From contig NZ_FOIA01000008.1 in the NCBI RefSeq assembly GCF_900111605.1, positions 1 through 64,000 of the forward strand: a DNA stretch of 64,000 nt, read 5' to 3'. The notes below the pieces were generated by a model. It was not told where the DNA came from. It made no database searches and worked only from the letters and a program-made list of their open reading frames with translations. The position numbers and the translations under genes are program-made. Positions 28,817 to 40,587 of the stretch are shown piece after piece. Source of the stretch: Nitrosomonas marina. Its GTDB lineage: Bacteria; Pseudomonadota; Gammaproteobacteria; Burkholderiales; Nitrosomonadaceae. Each line of letters opens with the position of its first letter. Positions within the stretch are counted from its first letter, which is position 1.

Positions 28817-28838
28817 CCTGTGCCCAGGTATTTTTTTT
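28817..28838 (+). terminator. Mini hairpin plus T8 between precursor and modifying genes
   Basis: Right after the precursor stop, CCTG (28817-28820), TGCC and CAGG (28825-28828) form a small stem, followed by TA and eight T residues at 28831-28838. The DUF692 start codon is at 28840. It resembles a weak intrinsic terminator that would let only part of the transcripts proceed. Confidence 0.4.
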
Positions 28839-28839
28839 C

Positions 28840-29700
28840 ATGAGCACACTAGAGTATCCTGTTCATGGTGCGGGACTTGGTCTGCGGCGTACGATGATGC
28901 GTTCGCTGACAGACCAAGCTGCATGTCCGGTTGATTTCTGGGAAATTGCTCCAGAAAACTGGATAGGTGTTGGCGGTTACTATGGTAAGAAGCTGCACAC
29001 GCTTACAGAACAATATCCGTTTATATGTCATGGTTTATCGCTGTCGCTAGGTGGTCCTTCGCCGCTTGATGAAGCATTCTTGTGGCGGCTCAAAGGCTTT
29101 TTGAAAGAACATCAAATACGTTGCTACAGTGAACACCTGAGTTATTGCAGTGATGACGGCCATCTTTACGATTTGATGCCAATTCCATTCACAACAGAGG
29201 CGGTCCATTACGTTGCAAAACGAATAAAACGGGTTCAAGATTTTCTGGAACAGCGTATAGCAATAGAAAATGTATCGTATTATGCGGCACCGGGACAGCA
29301 AATGGCGGAGATAGATTTTCTGAATGCAGTTCTTGAAGAAGCTGACTGTGACCTTCTGCTCGATATCAACAATATCTATGTCAACAGTGTCAACCACTGT
29401 TACAAAGCAGAGGAATTTTTAAGGCAGATATCTGCCGAACGAACTCGTTATATCCATATAGCAGGCCATTACAATGAAGCAGAGGACCTGATTGTAGACA
29501 CGCATGGGGCTGATGTTATTGAGCCGGTCTGGTCGTTACTTGAAAAAGCGTATCAACAATTTGGAGTCATACCAACGTTGCTGGAAAGGGATTTTAATAT
29601 CCCCGCTTTGCATGAGCTGGTTTGCGAAGTGGACCATATTCGAGCGCTACAGTCCCGCTGGCAACATCGTGCCGAAATCGATTATAACCGGCATGCCTGA
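28840..29700 (+). CDS. hvfB: DUF692 multinuclear non-heme iron enzyme (MNIO), HvfB-like
   Basis: A 286-residue DUF692 TIM-barrel enzyme. Ligand-like residues typical of MNIO enzymes are visible: H64 in [11 protein letters not shown]98-H99-L, E143-N144, D175 with N178 in D-I-N-N-I-Y-V-N, H206 and H210 in Y-I-H-I-A-G-H, D220-T-H222-G and E249-R. Homologues oxidise Cys residues of the partner precursor with O2. The overlap of its stop with the next start and the precursor immediately upstream give a strong functional context. The substrate here should be hvfA. Confidence 0.9.
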   Translation: MSTLEYPVHGAGLGLRRTMMRSLTDQAACPVDFWEIAPENWIGVGGYYGKKLHTLTEQYPFICHGLSLSLGGPSPLDEAFLWRLKGFLKEHQIRCYSEHLSYCSDDGHLYDLMPIPFTTEAVHYVAKRIKRVQDFLEQRIAIENVSYYAAPGQQMAEIDFLNAVLEEADCDLLLDINNIYVNSVNHCYKAEEFLRQISAERTRYIHIAGHYNEAEDLIVDTHGADVIEPVWSLLEKAYQQFGVIPTLLERDFNIPALHELVCEVDHIRALQSRWQHRAEIDYNRHA

Positions 29701-30457
29701 ACGATCTGTGTTCATGCAGCAGCAATTTGATTTTGCTGCATATATTCGGGATCCCGGTGGTCATACACGTCCACATGATATAGAGGAACGGCGCATGAAA
29801 ATTTATTGCGACCTGTTCTATAACAATGTCGAAGCATTTATGGCCAATACGTATCCGGTTTTGCGAAGTATTCTGCGAGATGAACACTGGCACGCTATAA
29901 TCCGCGACTATTTCGCAAACCATAAGTCTCATACACCCCTTTTCCCTGAAATGCCGCGTGAGTTCCTGAAATATTTACAGAACGAGCGCAGTTTTAACGC
30001 GGAAGATCCACCCTTTATGCTGGAGCTCGCGCATTATGAGTGGGTCGAGCTTGCGTTATCGACACTTGAGGAGAAAACAGATCCGAAACAATTCGACGCG
30101 CAAGGCAATGTACTGTCCGGAATTCCGGTAGTTTCTCCCCTCGTATGGTTACTGAGTTATCAGTTTCCGGTACATAAAATCAGTCCAGAATTTCAACCCC
30201 AGACCCCAGATGAACTGGCAACAAACCTGATTGTATACCGTGACATAGACGATGAAATTCATTTCATTGAGGCCAATCCGGTTACGGCACGCTTGCTCAA
30301 ACTGATGATTGACAATGAATGCGACAACGGCCAGGCAGTTCTGGCACGAATTGCTGCAGATCTGCAACATCCAAAACCTGACCTTGTTGTCCAGCATGGC
30401 CAAGAAATCATGCTGGATTTTTTGAATCGGGGCATTTTATTAGGTGTGCGTCACTGA
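29693..30457 (+). CDS. hvfC: DUF2063 partner protein, HvfC-like
   Basis: A 254-residue protein whose N-terminal 100 residues match the DUF2063 putative DNA-binding domain ([15 protein letters not shown] at about 36-50, then Y-P-V-L-R). In MNIO systems this partner binds the precursor leader and the enzyme. ATG at 29693 overlaps the DUF692 stop by eight bases (ATGCCTGA), a coupled start; a second ATG at 29714 is possible. No DoxX-family gene (HvfD/BufD) follows, unlike in many such operons. Confidence 0.88.
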   Translation: MPERSVFMQQQFDFAAYIRDPGGHTRPHDIEERRMKIYCDLFYNNVEAFMANTYPVLRSILRDEHWHAIIRDYFANHKSHTPLFPEMPREFLKYLQNERSFNAEDPPFMLELAHYEWVELALSTLEEKTDPKQFDAQGNVLSGIPVVSPLVWLLSYQFPVHKISPEFQPQTPDELATNLIVYRDIDDEIHFIEANPVTARLLKLMIDNECDNGQAVLARIAADLQHPKPDLVVQHGQEIMLDFLNRGILLGVRH

Positions 30458-30532
30458 TACGCTTCAACCACACGGTCTGTGAATGTATTCGTTGTAAGGC
30501 GCACTGAATTTAATGTGACAATTTTGTCATGA

Positions 30533-30880
30533 CTATTTCTGTGGATTTTTATTAGATATATGGGATCCGGCGGTTTCGAGTCCGCAGCCGCAATGCCAGC
30601 ATAACTGGAAATTAGAGGGATTTTCTTCACCGCATGTGGAACATTGGATGGTTGTTTCGGATTGCGGAATCGACTCATAATGTTGAATAATTTTACGACC
30701 CCGTTCATAATCCGCGTCTCGTACCACCCAAACCTCTGGATAAGCATGTGTAAACGGTATATCACCTGTACCGCCTTGCGCATGTTGGTTAAACAATTGA
30801 GCTGGGATAAGAGCATGCTCTAGCATATCCAGTACAATTTGAGCTTCCATAATGCTATTTGCTGAGTAAATTTTTTTCAT
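30533..30880 (-). CDS. DUF2007-type protein with a C-terminal zinc ribbon
   Basis: A 115-residue protein. Residues of about 1-70 match the DUF2007 (putative signal-transducing) type: M-K-K-I-Y-S-A-N-S-I-M-E-A-Q-I-V, then V-V-R-D-A-D. Residues of about 79-98 form a zinc ribbon with C-S-T-C and C-W-H-C. It is convergent with hvfC and likely independent. No partner is encoded next to it. Confidence 0.7.
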   Translation of the reverse strand: MKKIYSANSIMEAQIVLDMLEHALIPAQLFNQHAQGGTGDIPFTHAYPEVWVVRDADYERGRKIIQHYESIPQSETTIQCSTCGEENPSNFQLCWHCGCGLETAGSHISNKNPQK

Positions 30881-31072
30881 GTTGTCTTTTTTTCTGATAA
30901 TTGCCAGGTATGCAGCAGGTAATAATCATCAACAGGCTGATTCATGGAAATCTTATTATAGCTTGGTTGGTTTTCAACAAACCGGAGATTATTTTAAATG
31001 TTGTTCGAATGTGTAGTAAGCGGTTGTATGCTATTCGTAATGTTATTTTTTCTTTATTGATCGATACAAAGC

Positions 31073-31969
31073 ATGTGGTTTAAAAATTTACTGATTTACC
31101 GTATAACAGATGGAAAAATTGATCCCCAGCAACTGAATGAGGCATTAGGGAAGTCAGTTCTGCAAGATTGCCTGCAAATGGAAATGCAAAGCCGGGGATG
31201 GATGCACCCAAAAGATGGAACAGATCAGTTTGTCCATACCTGTAATCAGCATTTGCTGATAGCGTTGGGCATCGAAAAAAAATTGTTGCCAAGTGCAGTT
31301 ATCAATCAATATGCTGAAGAGCGAATAGCAGTGATGGAACAGCATCAGGGCCATAAAGCGGGCAAGCGTCAGATAAAAGACATTAAAGAGGCCGTATTGA
31401 TCGAGTTGATGCCCCGTGCATTTATTCAGCGTCAAATAACATATGCCTGGATTGATTTGAACGAGGAACTGCTGGTGATTGACGTTGCCAATCTGAAAAG
31501 AGCTGAAGAACTTGTTGATCTGTTATTAAAAACAGTGACAGGTATTCGATTGACACCACTTGCAACAAATATTTCCCCTTCAACACTGATGACCCGCTGG
31601 CTGTCGGGAGATGAGCCGCCAGCAGTTTTTACAATTGATCGCGAATGTGAGCTACAGGGCGTGGACAGTGAAAAATCAAAAATTCGATATACGCATCATG
31701 TGTTGGATATGGACGAGACAATCAGACATATCACGGCGGGTAAACGGGTAATTCGTTTAGCCTTGAGCTGGAGAGACAGGATTTCTTTTGTACTTCACGA
31801 CAATTTTCAGATCAGGCGTATCGAACCGCTTGATATTATTACAGAGTCATCGGAGGCGACAGACTCGGATGATCTTTTTGACAGTGATTTTGCACTGATG
31901 ACAGGTGAGTTAAGCCGGTTCTTGCCTGACCTTATACATGCACTGGGCGGCGAGAACCGGGCAGGTTAA
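31073..31969 (+). CDS. rdgC: Recombination-associated protein RdgC
   Basis: A 298-residue RdgC homologue, a DNA-binding ring protein that modulates RecA-dependent recombination. The N-terminus M-W-F-K-N-L-L-I-Y-R matches the family; R-Q-I-K-D-I-K-E and the W-I-D-L-N-E segment are also typical. Length is normal. A transcription unit of its own. Confidence 0.9.
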   Translation: MWFKNLLIYRITDGKIDPQQLNEALGKSVLQDCLQMEMQSRGWMHPKDGTDQFVHTCNQHLLIALGIEKKLLPSAVINQYAEERIAVMEQHQGHKAGKRQIKDIKEAVLIELMPRAFIQRQITYAWIDLNEELLVIDVANLKRAEELVDLLLKTVTGIRLTPLATNISPSTLMTRWLSGDEPPAVFTIDRECELQGVDSEKSKIRYTHHVLDMDETIRHITAGKRVIRLALSWRDRISFVLHDNFQIRRIEPLDIITESSEATDSDDLFDSDFALMTGELSRFLPDLIHALGGENRAG

Positions 31970-32088
31970 CAGTGATAAAGCACAAAAGACCTGTTTTTTA
32001 TGAACAGTCTGTCCGCCAACCTGCCTTGCCGGTTATTCTGGAAAGCTGGCTGTAGAGTTATAGCTTAGACGACCAATATTAACGAATG

Positions 32089-32793
32089 CTAATGCTTGTG
32101 TTTCGAATGATCCTTGATACCTGACAGAACACCGGTAGCAATTTTATGAATAAAGCCGGCTGTTGTTTGCGTAAGCTGCGCTCCGGCTTCTATTTGCGCA
32201 TGTCCGACTGAGGCGGCCTGTTGGGCAAAGGTGGCGAGAGTTTCTTTCAACTGTTCGCCGACAATAGTACCGTTGTTTTTGGCATGTTTGGTGATGTCTT
32301 GCAGTATATCTGAGATTGTTCCTTTGGCCGCTGAAGCTGTGTTTTGTAACGTGTCCAAAAACAGGCTTTCCAGGCTTTCCAGATCGGAACGCGTATGGAC
32401 CAGTTCCTTTTCGGAAAATTTTTGTGCACGGTCAGCTGCTTCGAGCACTGCTAGTTTGGATGCTTCTGCCAATCTTGCAAGCGCCGAATCCAACCCGGAA
32501 ATAGCGGCAGTAATCTGAGATTTTGCGGTTTGAGTCTGATTATTCGCCGCAAGGAATTTTTGCTGAGCGCCTTCATGAATGCCATTAGTCACTGCAGTGA
32601 CTATACGTCGGATAGAGTCGATATCCAGCCGGTCAGCTTTCATAGCCTTCAGTGTTAAGCGATGTACAGTCTCCTGGACATTGACACCCTCTACAAGCGC
32701 GTCATGAATATCCCGTTCCAATTTGCTCAAATCATCGTCAATATCTGTCGTGTTGTTTTGATGCATTTCGCCGTTATCTGTTTGCATAGTCAC
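32089..32793 (-). CDS. DUF6781-like helical protein
   Basis: A 234-residue protein, almost wholly helical, with Ala, Gln, Lys and Glu in amphipathic patterns and no signal peptide or membrane segment. It resembles the DUF6781 group, which is found near housekeeping genes in Proteobacteria and has an apolipoprotein-like appearance. It starts 40 bases after the serS stop on the same strand, so it may be cotranscribed with the ftsK-lolA-rarA-serS block. Function is unknown. Confidence 0.5.
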   Translation of the reverse strand: MTMQTDNGEMHQNNTTDIDDDLSKLERDIHDALVEGVNVQETVHRLTLKAMKADRLDIDSIRRIVTAVTNGIHEGAQQKFLAANNQTQTAKSQITAAISGLDSALARLAEASKLAVLEAADRAQKFSEKELVHTRSDLESLESLFLDTLQNTASAAKGTISDILQDITKHAKNNGTIVGEQLKETLATFAQQAASVGHAQIEAGAQLTQTTAGFIHKIATGVLSGIKDHSKHKH

Positions 32794-32833
32794 TTTCCTG
32801 TCAACATAAAATTAATTAAAGTTTCAATTATTT

Positions 32834-34177
<1,344 letters not shown>

Positions 34178-34229
34178 TTATGTTTTTGTCTGAAATTTAT
34201 GCGTAGTCTGCTGTTATATCGGAAATCGC

Positions 34230-35570
34230 CTAACTTTTTTTTCCAAAAGACTTGCGTTCTTTGGCCTTTTGATCCAGATTGTGCAAATAATTCAGTTTTT
34301 CCTGTATCTTGTTTTCCAGCCCGTTGCCTGTTGGTTGATAAAATTGTATATCTGGCATTTCTTCAGGAAAGTAACTTTCACCGGCTACGTAAGCTTCAGG
34401 ATAGTCATGCACGTACCGGTATTTATCTCCGTACCCCATTTCCTTCATCAACTGCGTGGGGGCATTACGTAAATGCATTGGCACCGGTCTGGATTTGTCT
34501 TTAGCAACATAGGCCCGTGCTTTTTTATAGGCTAGGTATGCTGCATTACTTTTGGGTGCACAGGATAAATATAGTACGGCCTGTGCCAGCGCCAGTTCAC
34601 CTTCAGGACTGCCAAGTCGTTCATAGGTTTCGCAAGCATTGATAGTCACTTGTATGCTGCGAGGGTCTGCCATGCCAATGTCTTCGGTGGCCATGCGTAT
34701 TAGACGCCGTCCGATATACAAAGGATCGGCACCGCCATCCAGCATGCGGCATAACCAGTAAATCGCTGCGTCCGGTGATGATCCGCGTACCGATTTATGC
34801 AGCGCAGAGATTTGATCGTAAAATGCGTCGCCACTTTTATCAAATCGGCGCGAGCTGCGGGATAGTGCATTTTGTACCGCTGATATATCGATTTCATCGG
34901 TTTTACTGTTTTCGCAAGCAATAATCATATGTTCCAGCATATTTAACATACGTCTTGCATCGCCGTCTGCATAAGCGATAATTAACTGACGCGCTTCATT
35001 AGTAAACGTTTGCCGAAATGACATTGAATTTAGCGCCCGGTTAAATATTAGCGACATGTCGTCATCGGTCAGGGCTGATAATGTATAAACCTGCGCGCGC
35101 GATAGCAGCGCATTGTTCACTTCAAATGATGGGTTTTCCGTAGTTGCGCCGATAAATGTAAACAGCCCCTGTTCGACATGTGGCAGAAAGGCATCCTGCT
35201 GGGATTTATTGAAACGATGTACCTCGTCGACAAAAAGAATTGTATGCCGTCCATTTCGCTGCAAAACAGCCTGTGCCTTTTCAATGGCGTTGCGAATATC
35301 CTTGATGCCTGATAATACAGCTGATAGCGCTATAAATTCCGCATTAAATACACGAGACATTAATCGCGCCAGTGTTGTTTTTCCGGTACCTGGCGGGCCC
35401 CATAAAATCATTGAATGCGGTTTGCCGGATTCAATTGCGATGCGTAACGGTTTGCCTTCACCAAGTAAATGCTGTTGTCCGATTATATCGTCAATGGCCT
35501 GGGGGCGTAGCTGCTCCGCGAGCGGAGCAGCGGGTGAATGTAAATCCAGAAAATTATTCACTGATGACAT
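34230..35570 (-). CDS. rarA: Replication-associated recombination AAA+ ATPase RarA
   Basis: A 446-residue clamp-loader-like ATPase that acts at stalled forks. Walker A is G-P-P-G-T-G-K-T-T, Walker B is L-F-V-D-E-V-H-R-F-N and a sensor motif I-G-A-T-T-E-N-P-S follows, with the C-terminal tetramerisation domain (about residues 270-420). ATG at 35570 is chosen: it starts M-S-S-V-N-N-F and overlaps the end of lolA by 17 bases, the usual coupling. Upstream in-frame ATGs at 35597 and 35576 are less likely. Confidence 0.93.
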   Translation of the reverse strand: MSSVNNFLDLHSPAAPLAEQLRPQAIDDIIGQQHLLGEGKPLRIAIESGKPHSMILWGPPGTGKTTLARLMSRVFNAEFIALSAVLSGIKDIRNAIEKAQAVLQRNGRHTILFVDEVHRFNKSQQDAFLPHVEQGLFTFIGATTENPSFEVNNALLSRAQVYTLSALTDDDMSLIFNRALNSMSFRQTFTNEARQLIIAYADGDARRMLNMLEHMIIACENSKTDEIDISAVQNALSRSSRRFDKSGDAFYDQISALHKSVRGSSPDAAIYWLCRMLDGGADPLYIGRRLIRMATEDIGMADPRSIQVTINACETYERLGSPEGELALAQAVLYLSCAPKSNAAYLAYKKARAYVAKDKSRPVPMHLRNAPTQLMKEMGYGDKYRYVHDYPEAYVAGESYFPEEMPDIQFYQPTGNGLENKIQEKLNYLHNLDQKAKERKSFGKKS

Positions 35571-36195
35571 CGGCATCGTCCGGTGGCGCAAATTCAAAAT
35601 GATTGTCGGGCAGCACGGGGTTTTTAATCAGTTCTGAAAATGTCAGATAAGTGGTCTGTCCGAAATTGTCTCTTAATGCCATATACTGCAAAACGCCATC
35701 TTGAGAAAAGCCCAATTGAATAAATTCGAAAGCGCTGTCCCTGTTTTTAGGAATTGCTTCCATCCATTCAATTTCATCCTGAATACCGAGATCGATTAAT
35801 TCAAAATTATCTTCAATTGCGCTGTTGCCAGCCAGGAGCGCAGCCGGACTGCTACCAATGGCAATATTGAACTCTCGGACCGTAACCTGGTTTAAATCAT
35901 GATCGTAAAACCAAACCTTTCTGCCGTCACCGACGATAGATTGTTCGTAAGGTGTCTGATAGATCCAGCGAAATTTGTCAGGCCGTTCAAATTCAAGCGT
36001 TCCGCTGGATTTCTGAACGTTACGGGCGTTTTTATCCAGCAATGTTTGTGAGAAATGGGCGCTTACAGTTTGCGTTTCTCGAATAAAGGTTCTCAATTGA
36101 TCAACTGCAGCGGCGACAACTTCGCCGGGTGACCAGATCAGCAGAACTAGAGAAAAAATCCATTGTGAGTATTTAAGATTGGTTGTTTGATACAT
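35554..36195 (-). CDS. lolA: Outer-membrane lipoprotein carrier LolA
   Basis: A 213-residue periplasmic chaperone that carries lipoproteins from LolCDE to LolB. A signal peptide ends near V-V-A-A29. The mature part has F-S-Q-T near its start, a beta-barrel-like pattern with F-R-W-I-Y-Q-T-P-Y-E-Q, and V-W-F-Y-D-H-D-L-N-Q-V-T, typical of LolA. Length is normal. Between ftsK and rarA as usual. Confidence 0.93.
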   Translation of the reverse strand: MYQTTNLKYSQWIFSLVLLIWSPGEVVAAAVDQLRTFIRETQTVSAHFSQTLLDKNARNVQKSSGTLEFERPDKFRWIYQTPYEQSIVGDGRKVWFYDHDLNQVTVREFNIAIGSSPAALLAGNSAIEDNFELIDLGIQDEIEWMEAIPKNRDSAFEFIQLGFSQDGVLQYMALRDNFGQTTYLTFSELIKNPVLPDNHFEFAPPDDADVISE

Positions 36196-36268
36196 AACTT
36201 GTTGATAATCCGTGGCTATTCACGCAGTGATTATTGCAATCGTAGTGCGATAAATGATTTAATCGAGG

Positions 36269-38569
36269 CTACTCATTGCGTGCAGGTACGAGAACCTCGC
36301 GGTTGCCGTTACTTTGCATGGCAGATACCAGGCCGGCGCGCTCCATTTCCTCGATCAGGCGAGCTGCCCGATTATAGCCAATTCGCAAGTTTCTTTGTAC
36401 CAGAGAAATAGAAGCTCGACGAGTCTTGACTACAATCTGAACGGCTTCATCGTAGAGTGGGTCCTGCTCTCCACCAGCCTGCCTTTTTGAATCGTCTGCA
36501 ACATTTCCCGTATTATCTTCCTCTGTTGTATGCAGAATTTCTTCGACATAACAGGGTTCGCCATGCTCTTTAAGGTAATCGACAACCTTGTGGACTTCAT
36601 GATCTGCAACATAAGCACCATGGACGCGCTGGGGATAACCGCTGCCTGGTGGCAAATACAGCATATCACCCTGGCCAAGCAGCGTTTCTGCGCCCATTTG
36701 GTCGAGAATGGTTCTGGAATCTATTTTGCTTGACACCTGGAAAGCTACTCGGGTTGGAATATTTGCTTTAATCAGACCGGTTATGACGTCGACGGAAGGA
36801 CGCTGAGTGGCCAACAGCAAATGAATACCTGCTGCTCGTGCTTTCTGCGCCAATCTGGCGATCAGGTGCTCGACTTTTTTTCCTGCAACCATCATTAAAT
36901 CGGCTAATTCGTCAATTACCACGACTATCAATGGCAGTTCCCCAAGCTGTTCCGGTGCCTCCTCTGAAGCCAGCGGATTCATGATAGGCTCTTCTTTTTT
37001 GGCGGCTTCACGTATTTTATGGTTGTAGCCGTTCAGATTGCGCACACCCAGAGACGACATCAATTTATAGCGACGCTCCATTTCCGATACGGACCACCGC
37101 AGGGCGTTTGCCGCTTCGCCCATATCCGTCACAACCGGTGTAAGTAAATGGGGTATACCTTCATATACCGACAATTCCAGCATTTTCGGATCGACCAGTA
37201 TCAGACGAATTTGTTCGGGTGTGCTTTTATAGACCAGGCTTAAAATAATGGCGTTTATAGCTACTGATTTACCCGATCCTGTCGTTCCCGCCACCAGTGC
37301 ATGCGGCATTTTTGCCAGATCGGAGACAACTGGTCGCCCGCTGATATCTTTTCCAAGTGCGATCGTCAATGGTGAGGCCGTATCCGCATACGGTTGCGAA
37401 CTGAGAATTTCAATTAGTCGTACAACCTGTCGCTTGGGATTGGGAATTTCCAGTCCCATCGTGGTTTTTCCCGGAATGGTTTCAACAACACGTATGCGAA
37501 CAACCGACAGCGCACGTGCCAGATCTTTGATCAAGTTAATAATCTGATTACCTTTAACACCTACTGCTGGCTCGATTTCATACCGGGTGATGACGGGACC
37601 GGGGTAGGCAGAAACAACTTTGACTATAACACCAAATTCTTTCAATTTATTCTCGATCAACCGCGATGTTGATTCAAGAACATCTTTGGACAACACCTCG
37701 ACATTCTTGTCAGGCTCATCCAGTAAATGCAGTGGGGGTAAGGTCGATTCCGATAAGCTGGGAAACAAAGATTTCTGCTTTTCTTTTATCGCACGCTCTG
37801 ATTTTTCTATAGTAGTTGCCGGTAGCTCAATGTGAATTGAACGCGTGTCGAGCGCAGGTTTTTTTTCCGTTGCAGATAGTTTAACGGGTTCATATTCGGC
37901 GTTAATCCACTGTGTTTGTTGAGTGCGTCTGCTGTACCATTGTTCCTGAAGCCAGAAAATGCTGTTTTCAATGATTTCGCCAATTTTTTCGACAAAGCGC
38001 ACCCACGATAGCCCGGTGAATTGGCTAAAACCTATCGCAATAAGTATTAAAAGTGTCATGGTTGCGCCGGTAAATCCAAGTAACTGTGATAGATAATAAT
38101 TGATAGCTTCCCCAGAGATACCGCCGGACCCATAAGGCAGGTTAATATCCACAGAATGAAAACGCAGTGACTCTAGTCCGCTGCTTGCGACCAGCAATAA
38201 TAAAAAGCCACTGATTGACAGGAAAATTGAATGGCGGTCAAATATGCCGGCAACATCAATACGACGGTAGCTCCAGGAAACGGCAGCAAGACAGAATGCG
38301 ACCCACCACCATGCCGATGCGCCAAAAAGGTAGAGTAAAAAATCTGACAGCCAAGCGCCAATATGTCCGCCAGCATTTTTAATATGATCGTTGTCGCCGC
38401 TGTGTGTCCATCCCGGGTCTCCGCGATCATAGCTGTAAAAGATTAGAATGAGATAGAGTGCGCCACCTACAAGCACCAGCCAGCCGGACTCGCGCAGCAA
38501 TCGGGATACGCGCGGCGGAAGAGTGCGGCCGGTTGATTTGCTGGCCATTGATTTATTGATCAAACTCAT
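36269..38569 (-). CDS. ftsK: DNA translocase FtsK
   Basis: A 766-residue protein of the FtsK/SpoIIIE family, which links cell division and chromosome segregation. Four to five transmembrane helices lie in the first 200 residues, a short linker follows to about residue 270, then the motor domain. Walker A is G-T-T-G-S-G-K-S and Walker [12 protein letters not shown]. The C-terminal winged-helix gamma domain (last about 70 residues, with S-I-S-L-V-Q-R and G-Y-N-R-A-A-R) is present. The linker is much shorter than in E. coli. Confidence 0.95.
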   Translation of the reverse strand: MSLINKSMASKSTGRTLPPRVSRLLRESGWLVLVGGALYLILIFYSYDRGDPGWTHSGDNDHIKNAGGHIGAWLSDFLLYLFGASAWWWVAFCLAAVSWSYRRIDVAGIFDRHSIFLSISGFLLLLVASSGLESLRFHSVDINLPYGSGGISGEAINYYLSQLLGFTGATMTLLILIAIGFSQFTGLSWVRFVEKIGEIIENSIFWLQEQWYSRRTQQTQWINAEYEPVKLSATEKKPALDTRSIHIELPATTIEKSERAIKEKQKSLFPSLSESTLPPLHLLDEPDKNVEVLSKDVLESTSRLIENKLKEFGVIVKVVSAYPGPVITRYEIEPAVGVKGNQIINLIKDLARALSVVRIRVVETIPGKTTMGLEIPNPKRQVVRLIEILSSQPYADTASPLTIALGKDISGRPVVSDLAKMPHALVAGTTGSGKSVAINAIILSLVYKSTPEQIRLILVDPKMLELSVYEGIPHLLTPVVTDMGEAANALRWSVSEMERRYKLMSSLGVRNLNGYNHKIREAAKKEEPIMNPLASEEAPEQLGELPLIVVVIDELADLMMVAGKKVEHLIARLAQKARAAGIHLLLATQRPSVDVITGLIKANIPTRVAFQVSSKIDSRTILDQMGAETLLGQGDMLYLPPGSGYPQRVHGAYVADHEVHKVVDYLKEHGEPCYVEEILHTTEEDNTGNVADDSKRQAGGEQDPLYDEAVQIVVKTRRASISLVQRNLRIGYNRAARLIEEMERAGLVSAMQSNGNREVLVPARNE

Positions 38570-38710
38570 GGATATTTCAAAGCAATAAAGCTTTATATAA
38601 TCTGATGAGTCTGGAATTATATAAGAAAATTGTACAAAAACGTTGATTGCCTGGATCAGGCTGTATTCATTGAGGGACTTTTTACCTCCAATGCCATGAT
38701 TTGCAGAGAA

Positions 38711-39652
38711 TCAACCTGATCTGGGCCGGCACAAAATAGCAGGGATGTGAGATTTGTCCGACCGGTATGTTTCCGGTAATGTCGCTACATGGTTTTTACC
38801 ATTTTGTTTTGCTTTGGCTAACGCATCTTCGGCGCGATTGTACAATTTCCAGATATGATCCTTATCATTTAACATAGTAATGCCTACGTTAACAGACAAA
38901 TCATGTTCTGTATCATTCTGGTTTAATTGATAAAATCTTTTGCACAGCGCTTCTGTTGCATCTTTGGCTTTACTGATATCCGTTTCTACATATACGACTG
39001 CAAATCGATTCAGATCAATTCGATATAATTGATCGGAACTCCGGATGGATTTTCTGATTTCGTCGGCAAGTGTCTTGATATACTGATTGTCAATGTGAAT
39101 AGCCGAGTTTTCAGTTGTATTTGTGGTACTACTTGAATCAGATATATCAAAAATCGCCAGCGATAAATTCCGTTTGTATCGCTTGCTTCGTTTTATTTCT
39201 GTTTTGGTTTCTTCTTTAAAAGCGCGGCTGTTTTTGCATTGAGTCAGAGGGTCGACATTGGTGTCTATCACGAGCATGTCGAGTTCATAATTGATTCTTT
39301 TGATTTTAAGCACCATATAAGCAGTAATGGTTATGATCAGTAATGCCAGCAATCGATTTGTTACAACGACATCCATAGGTGCGACAATATAAGGCGAGAG
39401 AAAAACTCCTGTCAGAGTGAGAAAGAAGCCTGTGACAGTTGTAACGTAGGTGCTCCAGTTATCTTTAAGCCATATGCTTGCGAACACGATCAGTGCATAA
39501 GGAGTGCCGGCAGCCACACCAAGAGGTGTTAGCAGATCAAATAAAAAAATGCTGATCGAGGATAGGAAAAGAAACAACCAATAGATATGATTGGCATATT
39601 GATTTTCAGGCAATTTTAAACGGTTAATTTTAGGAAAAATTAGTGAACGCAT
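38711..39652 (-). CDS. Membrane protein with a degenerate GGDEF domain that keeps the I-site
   Basis: A 313-residue protein. Five hydrophobic segments lie in residues of about 22-115, then a GGDEF-type domain from about 130 to 300. The active-site motif is D213-L-N-R-F217 where G-G-D-E-F is expected, and the first metal region reads F-D-I-S-D rather than D-I-D-x-F. Five residues earlier R204-S-S-D207 matches the inhibitory I-site R-x-x-D. It should not make c-di-GMP but could bind it. It is a single gene facing away from the RDD protein region. The role is inferred from motifs only. Confidence 0.75.
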   Translation of the reverse strand: MRSLIFPKINRLKLPENQYANHIYWLFLFLSSISIFLFDLLTPLGVAAGTPYALIVFASIWLKDNWSTYVTTVTGFFLTLTGVFLSPYIVAPMDVVVTNRLLALLIITITAYMVLKIKRINYELDMLVIDTNVDPLTQCKNSRAFKEETKTEIKRSKRYKRNLSLAIFDISDSSSTTNTTENSAIHIDNQYIKTLADEIRKSIRSSDQLYRIDLNRFAVVYVETDISKAKDATEALCKRFYQLNQNDTEHDLSVNVGITMLNDKDHIWKLYNRAEDALAKAKQNGKNHVATLPETYRSDKSHIPAILCRPRSG

Positions 39653-40170
39653 ATGGCCATCCTCTCATCAGAATGTTGTGACATCAATTACAAACTACTT
39701 CTACGTCATAATTTAGACTTTATTAATTGGAATTTCACTTCACACTTCACTTAAACAATAGGTCAATTCTAACATATCAACCTTAATATACCCCGTTTCT
39801 TGTTATACTATAATATCCAGAATTAATTACCTCAGTATAAATAAGACAAGTATTTTGGTTGTTTGTTTTTTTAGAAGTGAAAAATGAAGGGGGAATCAGA
39901 AAAGTGATGAGTGACTTTCATCAAAGAGTAGTGGCCATTCTGCATTAAATTGCTTATAAACTGCAAAAAATTGCAATGAATTTTTTCGGTCGCAACCAAC
40001 AAATATGGAGAAGGTCACAATAAAGCTGGAGTGAATACGCGTAATATTCATAACCAGAATGGATAATAACAGCCTTGTTGCTTTTGAGTTGAGGATATTT
40101 TGCTCTGGTATCTATTCTCTTGAATATGGCTAGAAATCATGCAGTGTATACGCGAAAAATTGTTTGGAAT
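39653..40170. other. Intergenic region, no gene recognised
   Basis: About 520 AT-rich bases between the start of the GGDEF-like gene and the end of the RDD gene (both on minus). Short frames inside are not supported by a ribosome binding site and codon pattern. It must contain the promoter of the GGDEF-like gene. Confidence 0.4.
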
Positions 40171-40587
40171 TCAGCTTAAGACATTGATAAGGCGGGTGCC
40201 TGCCAGTCTGTCATGGAGATACTGGTGATCCCGGTCAACGAGAGCCCAGAACATTCCAGCACCAAATAACAATACACCGATTACCGCGAGCAAGTACCGG
40301 GTAATCGCTGTTCGTTTATCCAAGCTGGCACCATTCACAGTTACAACGCGTATTTTCCAGGTTTGCATCGCCAAAGTCTGTCCACCATGCGTCCAAAACC
40401 AAATGAAATAATAGCCCATGATTATCAGTAAATAGAATTGATATAACGGAATAAAGTAATTGGCATTTGCATCACGAAAAATAAGGTGAAAAATAAAACT
40501 GGCAATAAAAATAACTGCCAGCAAAATTAGAAACTCATAAAACAGGCTAATTAACCGCCGCCAGAAACCAGGGTAAGAAAATTTCAT
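40171..40587 (-). CDS. RDD-family membrane protein
   Basis: A 138-residue protein with three hydrophobic segments (about residues 15-35, 45-64 and 99-117). It begins F-W-R-R-L-I-S-L-F-Y-E, where the Arg of the RDD motif is kept but the first acidic residue is Glu. The loop G-G-Q-T-L-A-M-Q-T-W-K-I-R-V and the C-terminal D-R-x-A-G-T-R are typical of the family. Most RDD proteins have no known function; some are proposed Na+/H+ antiporters. It is divergent from the TetR gene. Confidence 0.82.
   Translation of the reverse strand: MKFSYPGFWRRLISLFYEFLILLAVIFIASFIFHLIFRDANANYFIPLYQFYLLIIMGYYFIWFWTHGGQTLAMQTWKIRVVTVNGASLDKRTAITRYLLAVIGVLLFGAGMFWALVDRDHQYLHDRLAGTRLINVLS

Noticed and set aside
28575..28847. 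Antisense frames across the Cys-repeat precursor
   Set aside because: They are the complement of a repetitive, GC-skewed coding stretch and give low-complexity products; the sense gene has a signal sequence and operon context.
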